This document shows, piece after piece, positions 15,776-24,545 of a stretch of 63,525 nt of DNA (its first letter is position 1; every line of letters begins with the position of its first letter). The notes under the pieces are model-generated. The model was given only the letters and a program-made list of their open reading frames with translations, was not told the origin of the DNA and ran no database searches. The translations under genes and the position numbers were made by a program. Source of the DNA: an uncultured Ruminococcus sp. Its GTDB lineage: Bacteria > Bacillota > Clostridia > Oscillospirales > Ruminococcaceae. The stretch lies in assembly GCF_937915125.1 (NCBI RefSeq), contig NZ_CALDMP010000042.1, forward strand, positions 1 through 63,525, read 5' to 3'.

Positions 15776-16218
15776 AAATCATCAATGCAGTCAAATTCAT
15801 ATTCCCGGGTATCTCGGAAAATGAGCGCACCGCTCGTGCCGTTGTTTCGGCATTTCTGGTGCAGTTGGATCCTACAGTAGAGGAACTTGCGGACATCCGC
15901 ACTGCCGTTTCTGAAGCTGTTACAAATGCCATTGTACACGGCTACCGGAACGGCAGCGGTGACGTGGAGTTACATATGAAATTGCTGGAAAACCGAGAAA
16001 TATATCTGCGCATCAAAGACCGTGGCTGCGGCATTCCTGATGTGGAACAGGCAATGCAACCCCTTTTCACTACGGCACCAGAGGAAGAACGTGCCGGGCT
16101 GGGATTTGCTGTTATGGAAAGCTTTATGGACAAGCTCCAGGTGAAGAGCAAGCCGGGACAGGGTACCACAGTGACCATGCGCAAAAAGCTGGGAGAACCG
16201 CCATGCCGGGTGAAGTGA
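15772..16218 (+). CDS. spoIIAB: Anti-sigma F factor, serine kinase (SpoIIAB)
   Basis: A 148-residue GHKL kinase and anti-sigma factor. The N box is EAVTNAIVHGY, the G1 box is DRGCGIPD, and the G2 region is GLGFAVMESFMD. It phosphorylates SpoIIAA and holds sigma F inactive. ATG at 15772 has GGAGG 8 nt upstream and overlaps the spoIIAA stop; its own end overlaps the sigF start by 16 nt. Length matches the family (about 146). Confidence 0.93.
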   Translation: MKIINAVKFIFPGISENERTARAVVSAFLVQLDPTVEELADIRTAVSEAVTNAIVHGYRNGSGDVELHMKLLENREIYLRIKDRGCGIPDVEQAMQPLFTTAPEEERAGLGFAVMESFMDKLQVKSKPGQGTTVTMRKKLGEPPCRVK

Positions 16219-16865
16219 CGGCACCTCGTGCAGAGGATCATCTGGGACTGGTGCATCTCTGCGCCAATCGGTTCCGGAACCGGGGTATCGAATATGACGA
16301 GCTATATTCCGCTGGGTGTGTGGGACTTCTGAAAGCAGTCAAAGCCTTCGACAGCAGCCGCGGGGTACAGTTTTCCACTTACGCTGTTCCGGTGATACTG
16401 GGGGAAATTAAGCGGCTGTTCCGTGACGGCGGCGTGGTGCATATCAGCCGGAGTCTCCGGGAACGTGCCATGAAGCTGCAGCGATTACAGGAACAGTTCG
16501 AGCAGCAGAACGGCAGATCGCCTACGGTCTCTGAACTGAGTGAAGCCAGCGGTGATACCATAGAGGAATGCGCCGAAGCCCTTTGCGTGACACAGGCACC
16601 GCTTTCTCTGACACGTAGCGATGAGGACGACGAGGACAGCCAGTTTGATATTCCTGTTGAGGCGCCGGATCGGCAGATCGGAGATCTGCTGTCCCTGCGG
16701 CAGTCTATGGCGGCGCTGGAACCAAAAGACCGGATGCTTCTGGAACTGCGTTATTATCGGGAGATGACCCAGAGCAAGACGGCGGCAGTGCTAGGCATGT
16801 CTCAGGTGCAGGTCTCTCGGCGGGAGAAAAAGCTGCTGGCACAGCTGCGGCAATCACTGGAATAG
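16203..16865 (+). CDS. sigF: RNA polymerase sigma factor SigF (SpoIIAC)
   Basis: A 220-residue sporulation-type sigma factor. Region 2 is YDELYSAGCVGLLKAVKAFD and FSTYAVPVILGEIKRLFRD, typical of the SigF/SigG group. Region 4 (MLLELRYYREMTQSKTAAV, then MSQVQVSRREKKLL) follows. It would direct early forespore genes once freed by SpoIIAA. The start overlaps spoIIAB, so the three proteins are coupled. The length is slightly below B. subtilis SigF (255), mainly at the N-terminus, which carries the SpoIIAB contact region; sigF rather than sigG is inferred from the operon. Confidence 0.9.
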   Translation: MPGEVTAPRAEDHLGLVHLCANRFRNRGIEYDELYSAGCVGLLKAVKAFDSSRGVQFSTYAVPVILGEIKRLFRDGGVVHISRSLRERAMKLQRLQEQFEQQNGRSPTVSELSEASGDTIEECAEALCVTQAPLSLTRSDEDDEDSQFDIPVEAPDRQIGDLLSLRQSMAALEPKDRMLLELRYYREMTQSKTAAVLGMSQVQVSRREKKLLAQLRQSLE

Positions 16866-16870
16866 AGATG

Positions 16871-16895
16871 TGGGAGCGTTTTGCTCCCATTTTTT
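16871..16895 (+). terminator. Intrinsic terminator of the spoIIA operon
   Basis: TGGGAGC and GCTCCCA form the stem, followed by six T residues, a few bases after the sigF stop. Confidence 0.88.
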
Positions 16896-16903
16896 ATGTA
16901 CAC

Positions 16904-16932
16904 TTGCAATTTATCAGAAAATCATGTATAAT
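16904..16932 (+). promoter_or_regulatory. Sigma-A promoter for the radical SAM genes
   Basis: TTGCAA (16904-16909) and TATAAT (16927-16932), 17-nt spacer. The transcript would begin about 190 nt before the coding start and include the inverted-repeat element at 16985-17101. Confidence 0.7.
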
Positions 16933-16984
16933 GATAAAGCATATTATTGTAAGGCGAATGAAGCGCCGGAGATTTTTTAATTTG

Positions 16985-17101
16985 AAATGAGGAATGAGGA
17001 GTTAGGAATTAGGAATGATGGTATTGCCTGCGGCGATAAATTGAAAATATAATTTTGTGAGCGAAGTGAACACCGTCATTCCTTACTCCTCATTCCTAAT
17101 T
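16985..17101. repeat. Miniature inverted-repeat element in the 5' leader
   Basis: The left arm (about 16988-17022, GAGGAATGAGGAGTTAGGAAT then GATGGT) faces the right arm (17071-17100, ACCGTCATTCC, CTCCTCATTCCTAAT). The left arm has one extra TAGGAAT unit. The centre contains GGTATTGCC, as in the palindromic repeats. No transposase. It would fold as a long hairpin in the mRNA leader. Confidence 0.65.
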
Positions 17102-17125
17102 AAAAGAAAGAGGACAAAATACCTT

Positions 17126-18979
17126 ATGAACGTATTATCCAAAATTGAACCCCTGCTGATGCAGGTGCAGAAGCCGGCACAGTATATCGGCGGCGAGGTG
17201 GGGAGCATTGTAAAGGAACGGGACAAAATCGATGTCCGCTTTGCCTTTTGCTTTCCCGACACCTATGAGATCGGTATGTCCCATCTGGGCATGAAGATCC
17301 TGTACAGTCTCATCAATATCCGGGAGAATTACTGGTGCGAGCGTGTTTTTGCGCCATGTGCCGATTTTGAAGCCCTTATGCGGGAACATGATATTCCGCT
17401 GTACGCACTGGAAAGCCTTGATGCCATTAATACCTTTGATATGGTAGGCTTTACGCTGCAATATGAGCTGTCATATACCAACATTTTGAATATGCTGGAC
17501 CTTGCCGGAATCCCGCTGTACGCAAAAGACCGGGGCGAGAGCCTTTCGCCCATTATTTTTGCCGGCGGCCCCTGCGTGTGCAATCCAGAACCTCTGGCAG
17601 ATTTCTTCGACCTGTTCATTCTGGGCGAGGGGGAAGAGGTCAATCTGGAAATGATGGATCTGTATCATAGCATGAAACAGGCCGGTGCTTCCCGTTCGGA
17701 ATTTCTGCGTGCTGCGGCACAGATTCCCGGTATTTATGTGCCATCGCTGTATGATGTCACCTATCACGAGGACGGTACTGTTTGTACGGTATCGTCCAAA
17801 GACGATGCACCGACAACCGTACAGAAGCGGATTGTGGACGATATGGACAAGGTATTTTACCCGGAGACATTTGTGGTGCCCTTTGTGGAAACGGTACATG
17901 ACCGTGCGGTGGAGGAGGTGCTCCGTGGCTGTATCCGTGGCTGCCGGTTCTGTCAGGCAGGCTTTCTGTATCGTCCTTTCCGGGAAAAATCTCCGGAAAC
18001 TATCCAGCGCCAGTGCCGTGATCTCTGCGATTCCACCGGGTATCAGGAAATCTCCCTTTCTTCCCTGAGCACCAGCGATCACAGCCACCTGGAAGAAACG
18101 CTGAACGGACTGCTGCCCTATCTGGAATCCCATCGCATTAACCTGACGCTGCCGTCTCTGCGTGTGGATAACTTTTCCAAGGAACTGATGGATCGTATTC
18201 AGGGCGTCCGCAAAAGCAGTCTGACCTTTGCGCCCGAAGCTGGTACCCAGCGGCTGCGTGATGTCATCAATAAAAATGTCACTGAGGAAGAACTGATGCG
18301 TACCGCACAGATTGCCTTTTCCGGCGGCTTTACCAATGTGAAGCTCTACTTTATGATGGGACTGCCGACTGAAGACAAGGATGACATTGCCGGCATCGCA
18401 CAGCTTGCAGAGCGCATGATCGCCTTGTTTTATGAGACACCTGAACGTCCCAAGGGGAAGTCGATTCAGATTTCCATCAGTGTTGCAACATTTGTGCCGA
18501 AGCCTTTTACGCCCTTCGAATTCGAACCGCAGATCGACCGGGAACAGCTGAACGAACGCCAGCAGTATCTCATCGAGTCCATTCAGCCCAGGAACCGGAA
18601 AAAAATCAAAGTCAGCTGGCATGCCTATGAGATCAGTCTGCTGGAGGCAGTGCTGGCACGGGGTGACAGACGGCTTGCGCCTGTCATTGAACAGGCATGG
18701 CGCAACGGCAGTAAATTTGACAGCTGGAGCGAATATTTCAATTATGAAAACTGGCAGCGTGCCTTTGATGCCTGTGGCATTGATCCGGCGTTTTATGCCA
18801 ACCGGACACGCAGCTATGACGAAGTATTTCCCTGGGATCACCTGGATTATCTGGTGGACAAATCCTTTTTCATCCGGGAGAACCAGACGGCGCACAAATC
18901 ACAGACTACGCCTCACTGCCGTGCCAAATGTGCAGGCTGCGGCGTAAATCGGAAGATCGGGAGGGCTTGCTTTGAATAA
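17126..18979 (+). CDS. B12-binding-like radical SAM protein (TIGR03960 family)
   Basis: A 617-residue member of the radical SAM family usually found with, or fused to, a TIGR03936/DUF2344 partner. The N-terminal part resembles a B12-binding region without the usual His motif; the radical SAM cluster motif CxxxCxxC is in RGCIRGCRFCQAGF near residue 268. The C-terminus has extra Cys residues (CRAKCAGCGVN) that may bind another cluster. Substrate is not known; a role in RNA or ribosome maturation is speculation based on neighbours such as rplS and rbgA. ATG at 17126 is preferred; the ORF runs back to GTG 17057 but that stretch is the inverted-repeat element. The partner gene overlaps its stop. 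Confidence 0.88.
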   Translation: MNVLSKIEPLLMQVQKPAQYIGGEVGSIVKERDKIDVRFAFCFPDTYEIGMSHLGMKILYSLINIRENYWCERVFAPCADFEALMREHDIPLYALESLDAINTFDMVGFTLQYELSYTNILNMLDLAGIPLYAKDRGESLSPIIFAGGPCVCNPEPLADFFDLFILGEGEEVNLEMMDLYHSMKQAGASRSEFLRAAAQIPGIYVPSLYDVTYHEDGTVCTVSSKDDAPTTVQKRIVDDMDKVFYPETFVVPFVETVHDRAVEEVLRGCIRGCRFCQAGFLYRPFREKSPETIQRQCRDLCDSTGYQEISLSSLSTSDHSHLEETLNGLLPYLESHRINLTLPSLRVDNFSKELMDRIQGVRKSSLTFAPEAGTQRLRDVINKNVTEEELMRTAQIAFSGGFTNVKLYFMMGLPTEDKDDIAGIAQLAERMIALFYETPERPKGKSIQISISVATFVPKPFTPFEFEPQIDREQLNERQQYLIESIQPRNRKKIKVSWHAYEISLLEAVLARGDRRLAPVIEQAWRNGSKFDSWSEYFNYENWQRAFDACGIDPAFYANRTRSYDEVFPWDHLDYLVDKSFFIRENQTAHKSQTTPHCRAKCAGCGVNRKIGRACFE

Positions 18980-19628
18980 TACCATACGGATGCGCTTTGC
19001 CAAAACCGGCAGAGCAAAATATATTTCCCATCTGGATCTGATCCGCTGTCTCCAGCGCGCAGTCTGCCGTGCAGGACTTCCGGCGGCATATTCCGGCGGA
19101 TTCCATCCCCATATGCAGACCTCTTTTGCGGCAACTCTGCCCCTGGGTTTTACCAGTACAGCGGAGATTCTGGAACTTGGACTGACAGAAGACGTGTCCG
19201 GCAGCGAAGTGATGGAACGGCTGAATGCGGTTCTGCCGAAAGTTATTCGGATTCTGGAAGCCGGTGCACCACGGTTTGCATTCAAGGAACTGACCCATGC
19301 GCTGTACACCGTGGAGCTGCCCTGTGATGATCCGGCACAGATCCGGGCAGATCTGGAACAGTTTCTGGCGCAGCCGGAGATTCTGGTACAGAAAAAGACA
19401 AAAAAGGGTATGAAAGAGATCGACCTGAAGCCTATGACTGAAGTGACAGATATCCGGGAGGAGACAGGCTGTTTGGTGCTGGAATTGTGCCTTCCGGCAG
19501 GCAGCGCCGCCAATCTCAATCCCATGCTTTTGTTGGATGCATGGCAGAATCCCACGGGAAATACGGTGAAATCGCCTAAAATCTGCCGGACAGCACTGCT
19601 GACAGCAGAAAGATCAAAATTTTTTTGA
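18972..19628 (+). CDS. Radical SAM-linked protein (TIGR03936/DUF2344)
   Basis: A 218-residue protein recognised by MRFAKTGRAKYISHLDLIRCLQRAVCR-type N-terminus (seen as FAKTGRAKYISHLDLIR) and GGFHPHMQTSFA. In many genomes it is fused to the TIGR03960 radical SAM protein or encoded beside it, as here. The TTG start at 18972 is supported by GGGAGGG about 7 nt upstream and overlaps the partner's stop by 8 nt. Function is not established. Confidence 0.85.
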   Translation: MNNTIRMRFAKTGRAKYISHLDLIRCLQRAVCRAGLPAAYSGGFHPHMQTSFAATLPLGFTSTAEILELGLTEDVSGSEVMERLNAVLPKVIRILEAGAPRFAFKELTHALYTVELPCDDPAQIRADLEQFLAQPEILVQKKTKKGMKEIDLKPMTEVTDIREETGCLVLELCLPAGSAANLNPMLLLDAWQNPTGNTVKSPKICRTALLTAERSKFF

Positions 19629-19636
19629 AAAAACAC

Positions 19637-19665
19637 TTGCATTTTTTCTCGGAATATGGTATGAT
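19637..19665 (+). promoter_or_regulatory. Sigma-A promoter for rplS
   Basis: TTGCAT (19637-19642) and TATGAT (19660-19665) with a 17-nt spacer. Confidence 0.75.
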
Positions 19666-19679
19666 ATAAAAGCATTTGA

Positions 19680-19875
19680 AAATCCGCACGTTTTTCGTGT
19701 GAGGTTAATGCCGGTCGGGCGCCCGATGGGAATCGGCGGCTCGGCAGTACGACATTAAATCGGACAGTCCGCTGACGTTCGCCATGGGAAGGAATTGGCG
19801 TATGTTCCGGCTTCTGACGCTGAACGGGAGCGCAGGAACACGTTTATGAATGTCCGCAAATTTTAGGAGGATATT
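19680..19875 (+). ncRNA. Structured rplS (L19) mRNA leader
   Basis: About 200 nt lie between the promoter and rplS and are rich in short complementary GC blocks (CGGGCGCCCG at about 19717-19726, GTTCCGGC and GGGAGCGC further on). Ribosomal protein L19 leaders are known in Firmicutes and act in autoregulation; whether this matches the described L19 leader needs a covariance search. No ORF of note is inside. Confidence 0.5.
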
Positions 19876-19878
19876 AAA

Positions 19879-20223
19879 ATGGATGCATTGAAGAAGATCA
19901 GCGACGCAAGCCTGAAGCAGGAAGTACCGGAATTCGGTATCGGTGATACCGTAAAGGTACACGTACGTATCAAGGAAGGCGACAAGAGCCGTATCCAGGT
20001 TTTCGAGGGCACAGTCATTGCCAAGAAGCACGGCGGCATCAGCGAGACCTTTACTGTTCGTCGTGTCGCACACGGCTGCGGCATTGAGCGTGTTTTCCCG
20101 CTGCACTCTCCGGTTGTTGACCGTGTAGAGATCGTCCGCAAGGGTAAGGTTCGCAGAGCAAAGCTGTACTATCTGCGTGACAGAGTTGGTAAGGCTGCTA
20201 AGGTTAAGGAACAGATCCGATAA
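19879..20223 (+). CDS. rplS: 50S ribosomal protein L19
   Basis: A 114-residue ribosomal protein at the 30S-50S interface. Typical sequence is PEFGIGDTVKVHVRIKEGDK, FEGTVIAKKHGGISETFTVR and RVFPLHSPVVDRVE. AGGAGG precedes the ATG. Codon use looks biased as in highly expressed genes. It is followed by lepB, rbgA and rnhB, the order seen in many Firmicutes (rplS-lepB-rbgA-rnhB). Confidence 0.98.
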   Translation: MDALKKISDASLKQEVPEFGIGDTVKVHVRIKEGDKSRIQVFEGTVIAKKHGGISETFTVRRVAHGCGIERVFPLHSPVVDRVEIVRKGKVRRAKLYYLRDRVGKAAKVKEQIR

Positions 20224-20418
20224 GGCAGCAGTATTATCTCACAAGCAGCATGCCCTGCAAGGCAATTGCACAAGGCAAAGACAGGCGGGATCCGTGCGCA
20301 TGTCGTTTTTGCTTCATGACGCCTGCCTGCCGGCAGTAAAAAGGGGACAGTATTGTCCTTTTTTTATTATCGGCGGATTACCAATGAACATAAGGACCAA
20401 GGAATGGAGAGTGATAAT

Positions 20419-21069
20419 ATGGAACAACAGTCGATGGATAATCAGGAACTGGAACAGGCACAGAAACAGGAACCGAAAAAAAGTTCATTTCTGAGTGATC
20501 TGGCGGAAGTCTTTGAAACCGTGTTTGTTTCGGTTTTTGTTGTGATCATGTTGTTTGCCTATGTGATTCGTCCAGTGACAGTTGAAGGTGATTCCATGAA
20601 CAATACCCTTCAGAATGGCGATCGCCTTCTAATGTCGGATTTTTTCTATACGCCGGAATACGGGGATATTGTCATAGTAGATAATTCTCATTCCTATCTG
20701 TTTGATGAAAATGGTACACTGGTAGAAGGCAATGGTCTGCCTCAGGAAAAACGTCTCATTAAGCGTGTCATTGCAACTGGCGGTCAGAAAGTGGATATTG
20801 ATTTTTATACCGGAACTGTAACGGTGGACGGTGAGGTGCTCGATGAACCATACATTAAGGATCTGACAATGGCACCGGAGGACGGTTTTGATTCCTATCC
20901 GGTCACTGTTCCAGAGGGATACTATTTTGTCATGGGTGATAACCGCAACAATTCGACGGACAGTCGATCGAAATATGTGGGTTTTGTCCCCAGAGATGCA
21001 ATTCTCGGCAAGGCAGTATTCCGGATCTCTCCGGAGCATTTCGGCGGGATCTACGATAATATGGAATGA
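20419..21069 (+). CDS. lepB: Signal peptidase I
   Basis: A 216-residue membrane serine protease that removes signal peptides. One N-terminal membrane anchor (VFVSVFVVIMLFAYVI, about 34-50) is followed by the catalytic Ser in EGDSMNNTL and the catalytic Lys in KRLIKRVIATGGQ; the GDNRNNSTDSR box is near the end. A hydrophilic, acidic N-tail precedes the anchor. ATG at 20419 is chosen because GGAGAG is about 8 nt upstream; earlier in-frame ATGs at 20404 and 20353 lengthen the tail. Confidence 0.95.
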   Translation: MEQQSMDNQELEQAQKQEPKKSSFLSDLAEVFETVFVSVFVVIMLFAYVIRPVTVEGDSMNNTLQNGDRLLMSDFFYTPEYGDIVIVDNSHSYLFDENGTLVEGNGLPQEKRLIKRVIATGGQKVDIDFYTGTVTVDGEVLDEPYIKDLTMAPEDGFDSYPVTVPEGYYFVMGDNRNNSTDSRSKYVGFVPRDAILGKAVFRISPEHFGGIYDNME

Positions 21070-21115
21070 ACCGCTTTTTGAAATGATTCCAGACAACTGA
21101 AAATCGGAGGAAATT

Positions 21116-22000
21116 ATGGCAGAAGAAGTCATGCGGAATATTCAGTGGTTTCCGGGACATATGACAAAAACAAGGCGCATGATTGCAGCAAATCTGTCCC
21201 TTGTGGATGCCGTGGTGGAGATCCTGGATGCCCGGATTCCCCAGAGCAGCCGTAATCCAGAAATGGATCGGATGGTTGGCTCAAAGCCTCGTTTGTTGTT
21301 GCTTAATAAGGCGGATATGGCAGATGCGGCGGCAACTTCACGCTGGATTGCTGCGTACCGGAAACAAGGTTACGTGGCGCTGAGTATGGACTGCCGCAGC
21401 GGAAAAGGTGTGTCCGGATTTGCACCTGCTGTCCGGGAACAACTGCTGAAGGATCTTCTTGCAAAACGGGAAGCCCAGGGTATGGTTGGCGCACCCATCC
21501 GCCTGATGGTGGTAGGAATTCCCAATGTGGGGAAGTCCTCCTTTATCAATCGCATGGCACAATCAAAACGTGCAAAGGTGGAGGATCGTCCTGGCGTCAC
21601 CCGTACCAAACAATGGGTGAAGATCGGCAGCAACATGGAATTGCTGGACATGCCTGGTGTGCTCTGGCCGAAATTCGATGACCAGAGCGTGGCGCAGAAG
21701 CTTGCTTTTACTGGTGCAATCAATGACGACATTATGGATCTGGAAGCTCTTGCCGGTCTGCTGCTGCAAAAGCTGGCGGCATCCTATCCGAAGGCATTGG
21801 AACAGCGTTACCGCATGACAGAACTGGACGAGATCGCATCGGACGGTTTTGCAATGCTGGAGCAGCTGGGCAGAAAACGTGGCATGCTCATTTCCGGCGG
21901 CGAAGTCAATACGGAACGGGCAGCTATCACACTTCTGGATGAATTCCGAAGCGGCAAGCTGGGTCGAATTACCCTGGAGCTGCCGGAACAGGAGGCGTGA
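21116..22000 (+). CDS. rbgA: Ribosome biogenesis GTPase YlqF/RbgA
   Basis: A 294-residue circularly permuted GTPase needed for late 50S assembly. The order is G4 (LLNKADMAD, about 60) before G1 (GIPNVGKSSFI, about 130) and G3 (DMPGVLWP). The N-terminus IQWFPGHMTKTRR is characteristic. The C-terminal RNA-binding domain follows. GGAGG lies 5 nt before the ATG. Downstream rnhB begins right after its stop. Confidence 0.96.
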   Translation: MAEEVMRNIQWFPGHMTKTRRMIAANLSLVDAVVEILDARIPQSSRNPEMDRMVGSKPRLLLLNKADMADAAATSRWIAAYRKQGYVALSMDCRSGKGVSGFAPAVREQLLKDLLAKREAQGMVGAPIRLMVVGIPNVGKSSFINRMAQSKRAKVEDRPGVTRTKQWVKIGSNMELLDMPGVLWPKFDDQSVAQKLAFTGAINDDIMDLEALAGLLLQKLAASYPKALEQRYRMTELDEIASDGFAMLEQLGRKRGMLISGGEVNTERAAITLLDEFRSGKLGRITLELPEQEA

Positions 22001-22002
22001 GT

Positions 22003-22638
22003 ATGACAAAACCTGCGCCAAAAAAGACAACAGAGGAATTATATGCCTGGGATGCAGAAAAATCAGCTGGTGGACTGCTGCTGTGCGGTGTGGATGAAGC
22101 CGGCAGAGGACCTCTTGCCGGAGATGTCTATGCGGCGGCAGTAATTCTTGACCCTGAGAAACCGCTAATTCCGGGACTCAATGACAGCAAAAAGATGACT
22201 GAAAAAAAGCGGGAATCTCTCTTCGATTCAGTGACAGGTGCGTGCCTGGCTTATTGCGTGGCATTTGCAACAGTGGAGGAAATCGAAGAACGGAATATTC
22301 TCGGTGCAACCATGCTTGCCATGCAGCGTGCTGTCGCTGGATTGTCCGCTATGCCGGAGCTGGTACTGGTCGACGGAAACCGCCTGCCAGAACTGAATGT
22401 GCCGGCGGAGACGGTGGTCAAGGGTGATGCGACTTCTGCGTCAATTGCAGCGGCATCCATTCTGGCAAAAGTTTCCAGGGACAGGATGCTGCGAGATCTG
22501 GATGCCCAGTATCCCCAGTATGGCTTCGCAAAGCATAAGGGATATGGCACAAAGGCACACTGTGAGGCAATCTTGCAGTACGGTCCTTGCCCAGCGCATC
22601 GTCCCAGCTTTTTGAGAAAGTTATATGAAAACAACTGA
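22003..22638 (+). CDS. rnhB: Ribonuclease HII
   Basis: A 211-residue enzyme cutting RNA in RNA-DNA hybrids. The catalytic DEAGRGPLAG motif is near residue 30, with ERNILGATMLAM and VDGN further on. ATG 22003 has AGGAGG 7 nt upstream; a GTG at 21997 is also in frame. Its end overlaps the YraN-family gene by 14 nt. Confidence 0.96.
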   Translation: MTKPAPKKTTEELYAWDAEKSAGGLLLCGVDEAGRGPLAGDVYAAAVILDPEKPLIPGLNDSKKMTEKKRESLFDSVTGACLAYCVAFATVEEIEERNILGATMLAMQRAVAGLSAMPELVLVDGNRLPELNVPAETVVKGDATSASIAAASILAKVSRDRMLRDLDAQYPQYGFAKHKGYGTKAHCEAILQYGPCPAHRPSFLRKLYENN

Positions 22639-23002
22639 GATCGGCCGCCGGGGTGAAGCGGCAGTCTGCGACTGGCTGCGTACCCATGGGTATGTGGTGG
22701 TGCAGCAGAACTTCTGCATTCGTGGCGGCGAAATTGATATTATTGCAGAAAACGGGGAATACCTCGCTTTTGTGGAGGTAAAGACCCGGAAGCCGGGGAG
22801 TCTCTCATCCGGCTATGATGCAGTGACGGAGAAAAAACAGGCTCGTCTTATCCAGACTGCCGCTGTCTGGTGTGCAGCGCACCCCACGCAGTTACAGCCA
22901 AGGTTCGATATTGCCTGCGTTGTAATGCAGGGAAAGCGGATTCTTTCGGTGGATTATCTGGAAAATGCGTTCGATACGACGGGCAGTGATTTTATATTTT
23001 AG
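22625..23002 (+). CDS. UPF0102/YraN family endonuclease-like protein
   Basis: A 125-residue protein of the restriction-endonuclease fold. Visible are RRGEAAVCDWL and the catalytic-type stretch GGEIDIIAENGEYLAFVEVKTRK. Function in Firmicutes is unresolved, possibly DNA repair or recombination. The gene overlaps rnhB, with which it is commonly paired. Confidence 0.9.
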   Translation: MKTTEIGRRGEAAVCDWLRTHGYVVVQQNFCIRGGEIDIIAENGEYLAFVEVKTRKPGSLSSGYDAVTEKKQARLIQTAAVWCAAHPTQLQPRFDIACVVMQGKRILSVDYLENAFDTTGSDFIF

Positions 23003-23034
23003 GCAGGATTTCTGCCGGGAAAAGGGTGGTAACA

Positions 23035-24534
23035 GTGTTTTACAAGAGCACCAGAGACAGCAGCATCCGTGTAGAGAGCGCGGCTGCAATTGCAAAGGGA
23101 ATTTCAGAAGAAGGCGGTCTGTTTGTACCGGAATCCATTCCGGCGCTTTCCATGGACGAGCTGAAGTCGCTCGCTCCTATGACGTATGCACAGCGTGCAG
23201 CATATGTGTTTTCCAAGTATCTGACAGATTTCACAGAGGCTGAGCTTCGCTACTGCACCGAGAGCGCTTATACCACAAAGGCGTTTGAGACGGCAAACAT
23301 TGCAGAAATTGCCCATCTGTTCGAGGGAACATACATGCTGGAACTGTGGCATGGTCCGACCTGCGCTTTCAAAGACATGGCATTGCAGATCCTGCCGTAC
23401 TTCCTGACTACTGCGGTCAAGAAGCTCCATATGGATAAGAAAGTTGTCATTCTCGTGGCAACCTCCGGCGATACCGGAAAGGCAGCCCTGGAGGGCTTCA
23501 AGGATGTGCCGGGAACAGAGATCATGGTGTTCTACCCGGAGGAAGGCGTTAGCGATATGCAAAAGCGCCAGATGGTGACTCAGGAAGGCGAAAATGTGAC
23601 TGTCTGTGCTGTAAAGGGCAATTTCGACGACTGCCAGAGTGGTGTCAAGAAAATTTTCACCGATCATGATATACTGAATGCTCTGGAAAAGGGCGGTATG
23701 ACATTCTCCAGCGCCAATTCCATTAATTGGGGACGGCTGGTGCCGCAAATCGTGTACTATGTTTCTTCCTATGTTTCCCTGGCAGAATCCGGCGAGATTG
23801 CCTATGGCGATCCCTTGAATGTCGTTGTTCCTACAGGAAACTTCGGCAACATTCTGGCTGCTTATTATGCAAAGATGATGGGTGTGCCTCTCGGGAAGCT
23901 GATCTGCGCTTCGAACATCAACAAGGTTCTCACAGACTTTATTCGTACCGGTGTCTATGACCGCAACCGCCAGTTTTATGCAACCACTTCGCCGTCCATG
24001 GATATCCTCATTTCCAGCAATCTGGAGCGTCTGCTCTACCTGCTGACAGGTGAGGATGATGCACAAATCCGGCAGTGGTTCACTGCACTGGCTGAAACCG
24101 GTAAGTACGAGGTTTCGGATGCAGTAAAGGCAAAGCTGTCCGACCTGTTCTACGGCGGATTCTGCGATGATGATGCAACAAAGGCAACCATCCATGACAT
24201 CTATCAGAAGTACGGTTACACCTGTGATACCCATACCGCAGTAGCTGTAAAGGTATATCAGGACTATCAGAAGGAGACCGGCGATACCACAAAGACTTTG
24301 ATCGCATCCACGGCAAGCCCCTTCAAGTTCAGTGCAAGTGTGCTGGATGCACTGGGCAAAATGCCTGCCGACAGCACTGACGAATACGATATGGTGGAAC
24401 TACTCCACGAGGCTTCTTCTCTGGAAATTCCCCAGTCGCTGGCAGCGCTGAAAACAAAGCCCCGCCGTTTCACAGGCAGCATCGACAAGTCGGAGATGCA
24501 GCAGTTCGTACTCAGCGAGCTGCACCTGTCCTGA
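23035..24534 (+). CDS. thrC: Threonine synthase
   Basis: A 499-residue PLP enzyme forming threonine from phosphohomoserine. The PLP-binding Lys is in GPTCAFKDMALQ; LVATSGDTGKAALEG and PTGNFGNILAAYYAK bind phosphate and cofactor. The long form (about 500 residues) is the type found in Clostridia and E. coli relatives. GTG at 23035 is chosen because it gives the usual MFYKSTRDS start with AAAGGGTGG upstream; the ORF also has GTG at 23026. Confidence 0.95.
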   Translation: MFYKSTRDSSIRVESAAAIAKGISEEGGLFVPESIPALSMDELKSLAPMTYAQRAAYVFSKYLTDFTEAELRYCTESAYTTKAFETANIAEIAHLFEGTYMLELWHGPTCAFKDMALQILPYFLTTAVKKLHMDKKVVILVATSGDTGKAALEGFKDVPGTEIMVFYPEEGVSDMQKRQMVTQEGENVTVCAVKGNFDDCQSGVKKIFTDHDILNALEKGGMTFSSANSINWGRLVPQIVYYVSSYVSLAESGEIAYGDPLNVVVPTGNFGNILAAYYAKMMGVPLGKLICASNINKVLTDFIRTGVYDRNRQFYATTSPSMDILISSNLERLLYLLTGEDDAQIRQWFTALAETGKYEVSDAVKAKLSDLFYGGFCDDDATKATIHDIYQKYGYTCDTHTAVAVKVYQDYQKETGDTTKTLIASTASPFKFSASVLDALGKMPADSTDEYDMVELLHEASSLEIPQSLAALKTKPRRFTGSIDKSEMQQFVLSELHLS

Positions 24535-24545
24535 ACGAGGTGACC

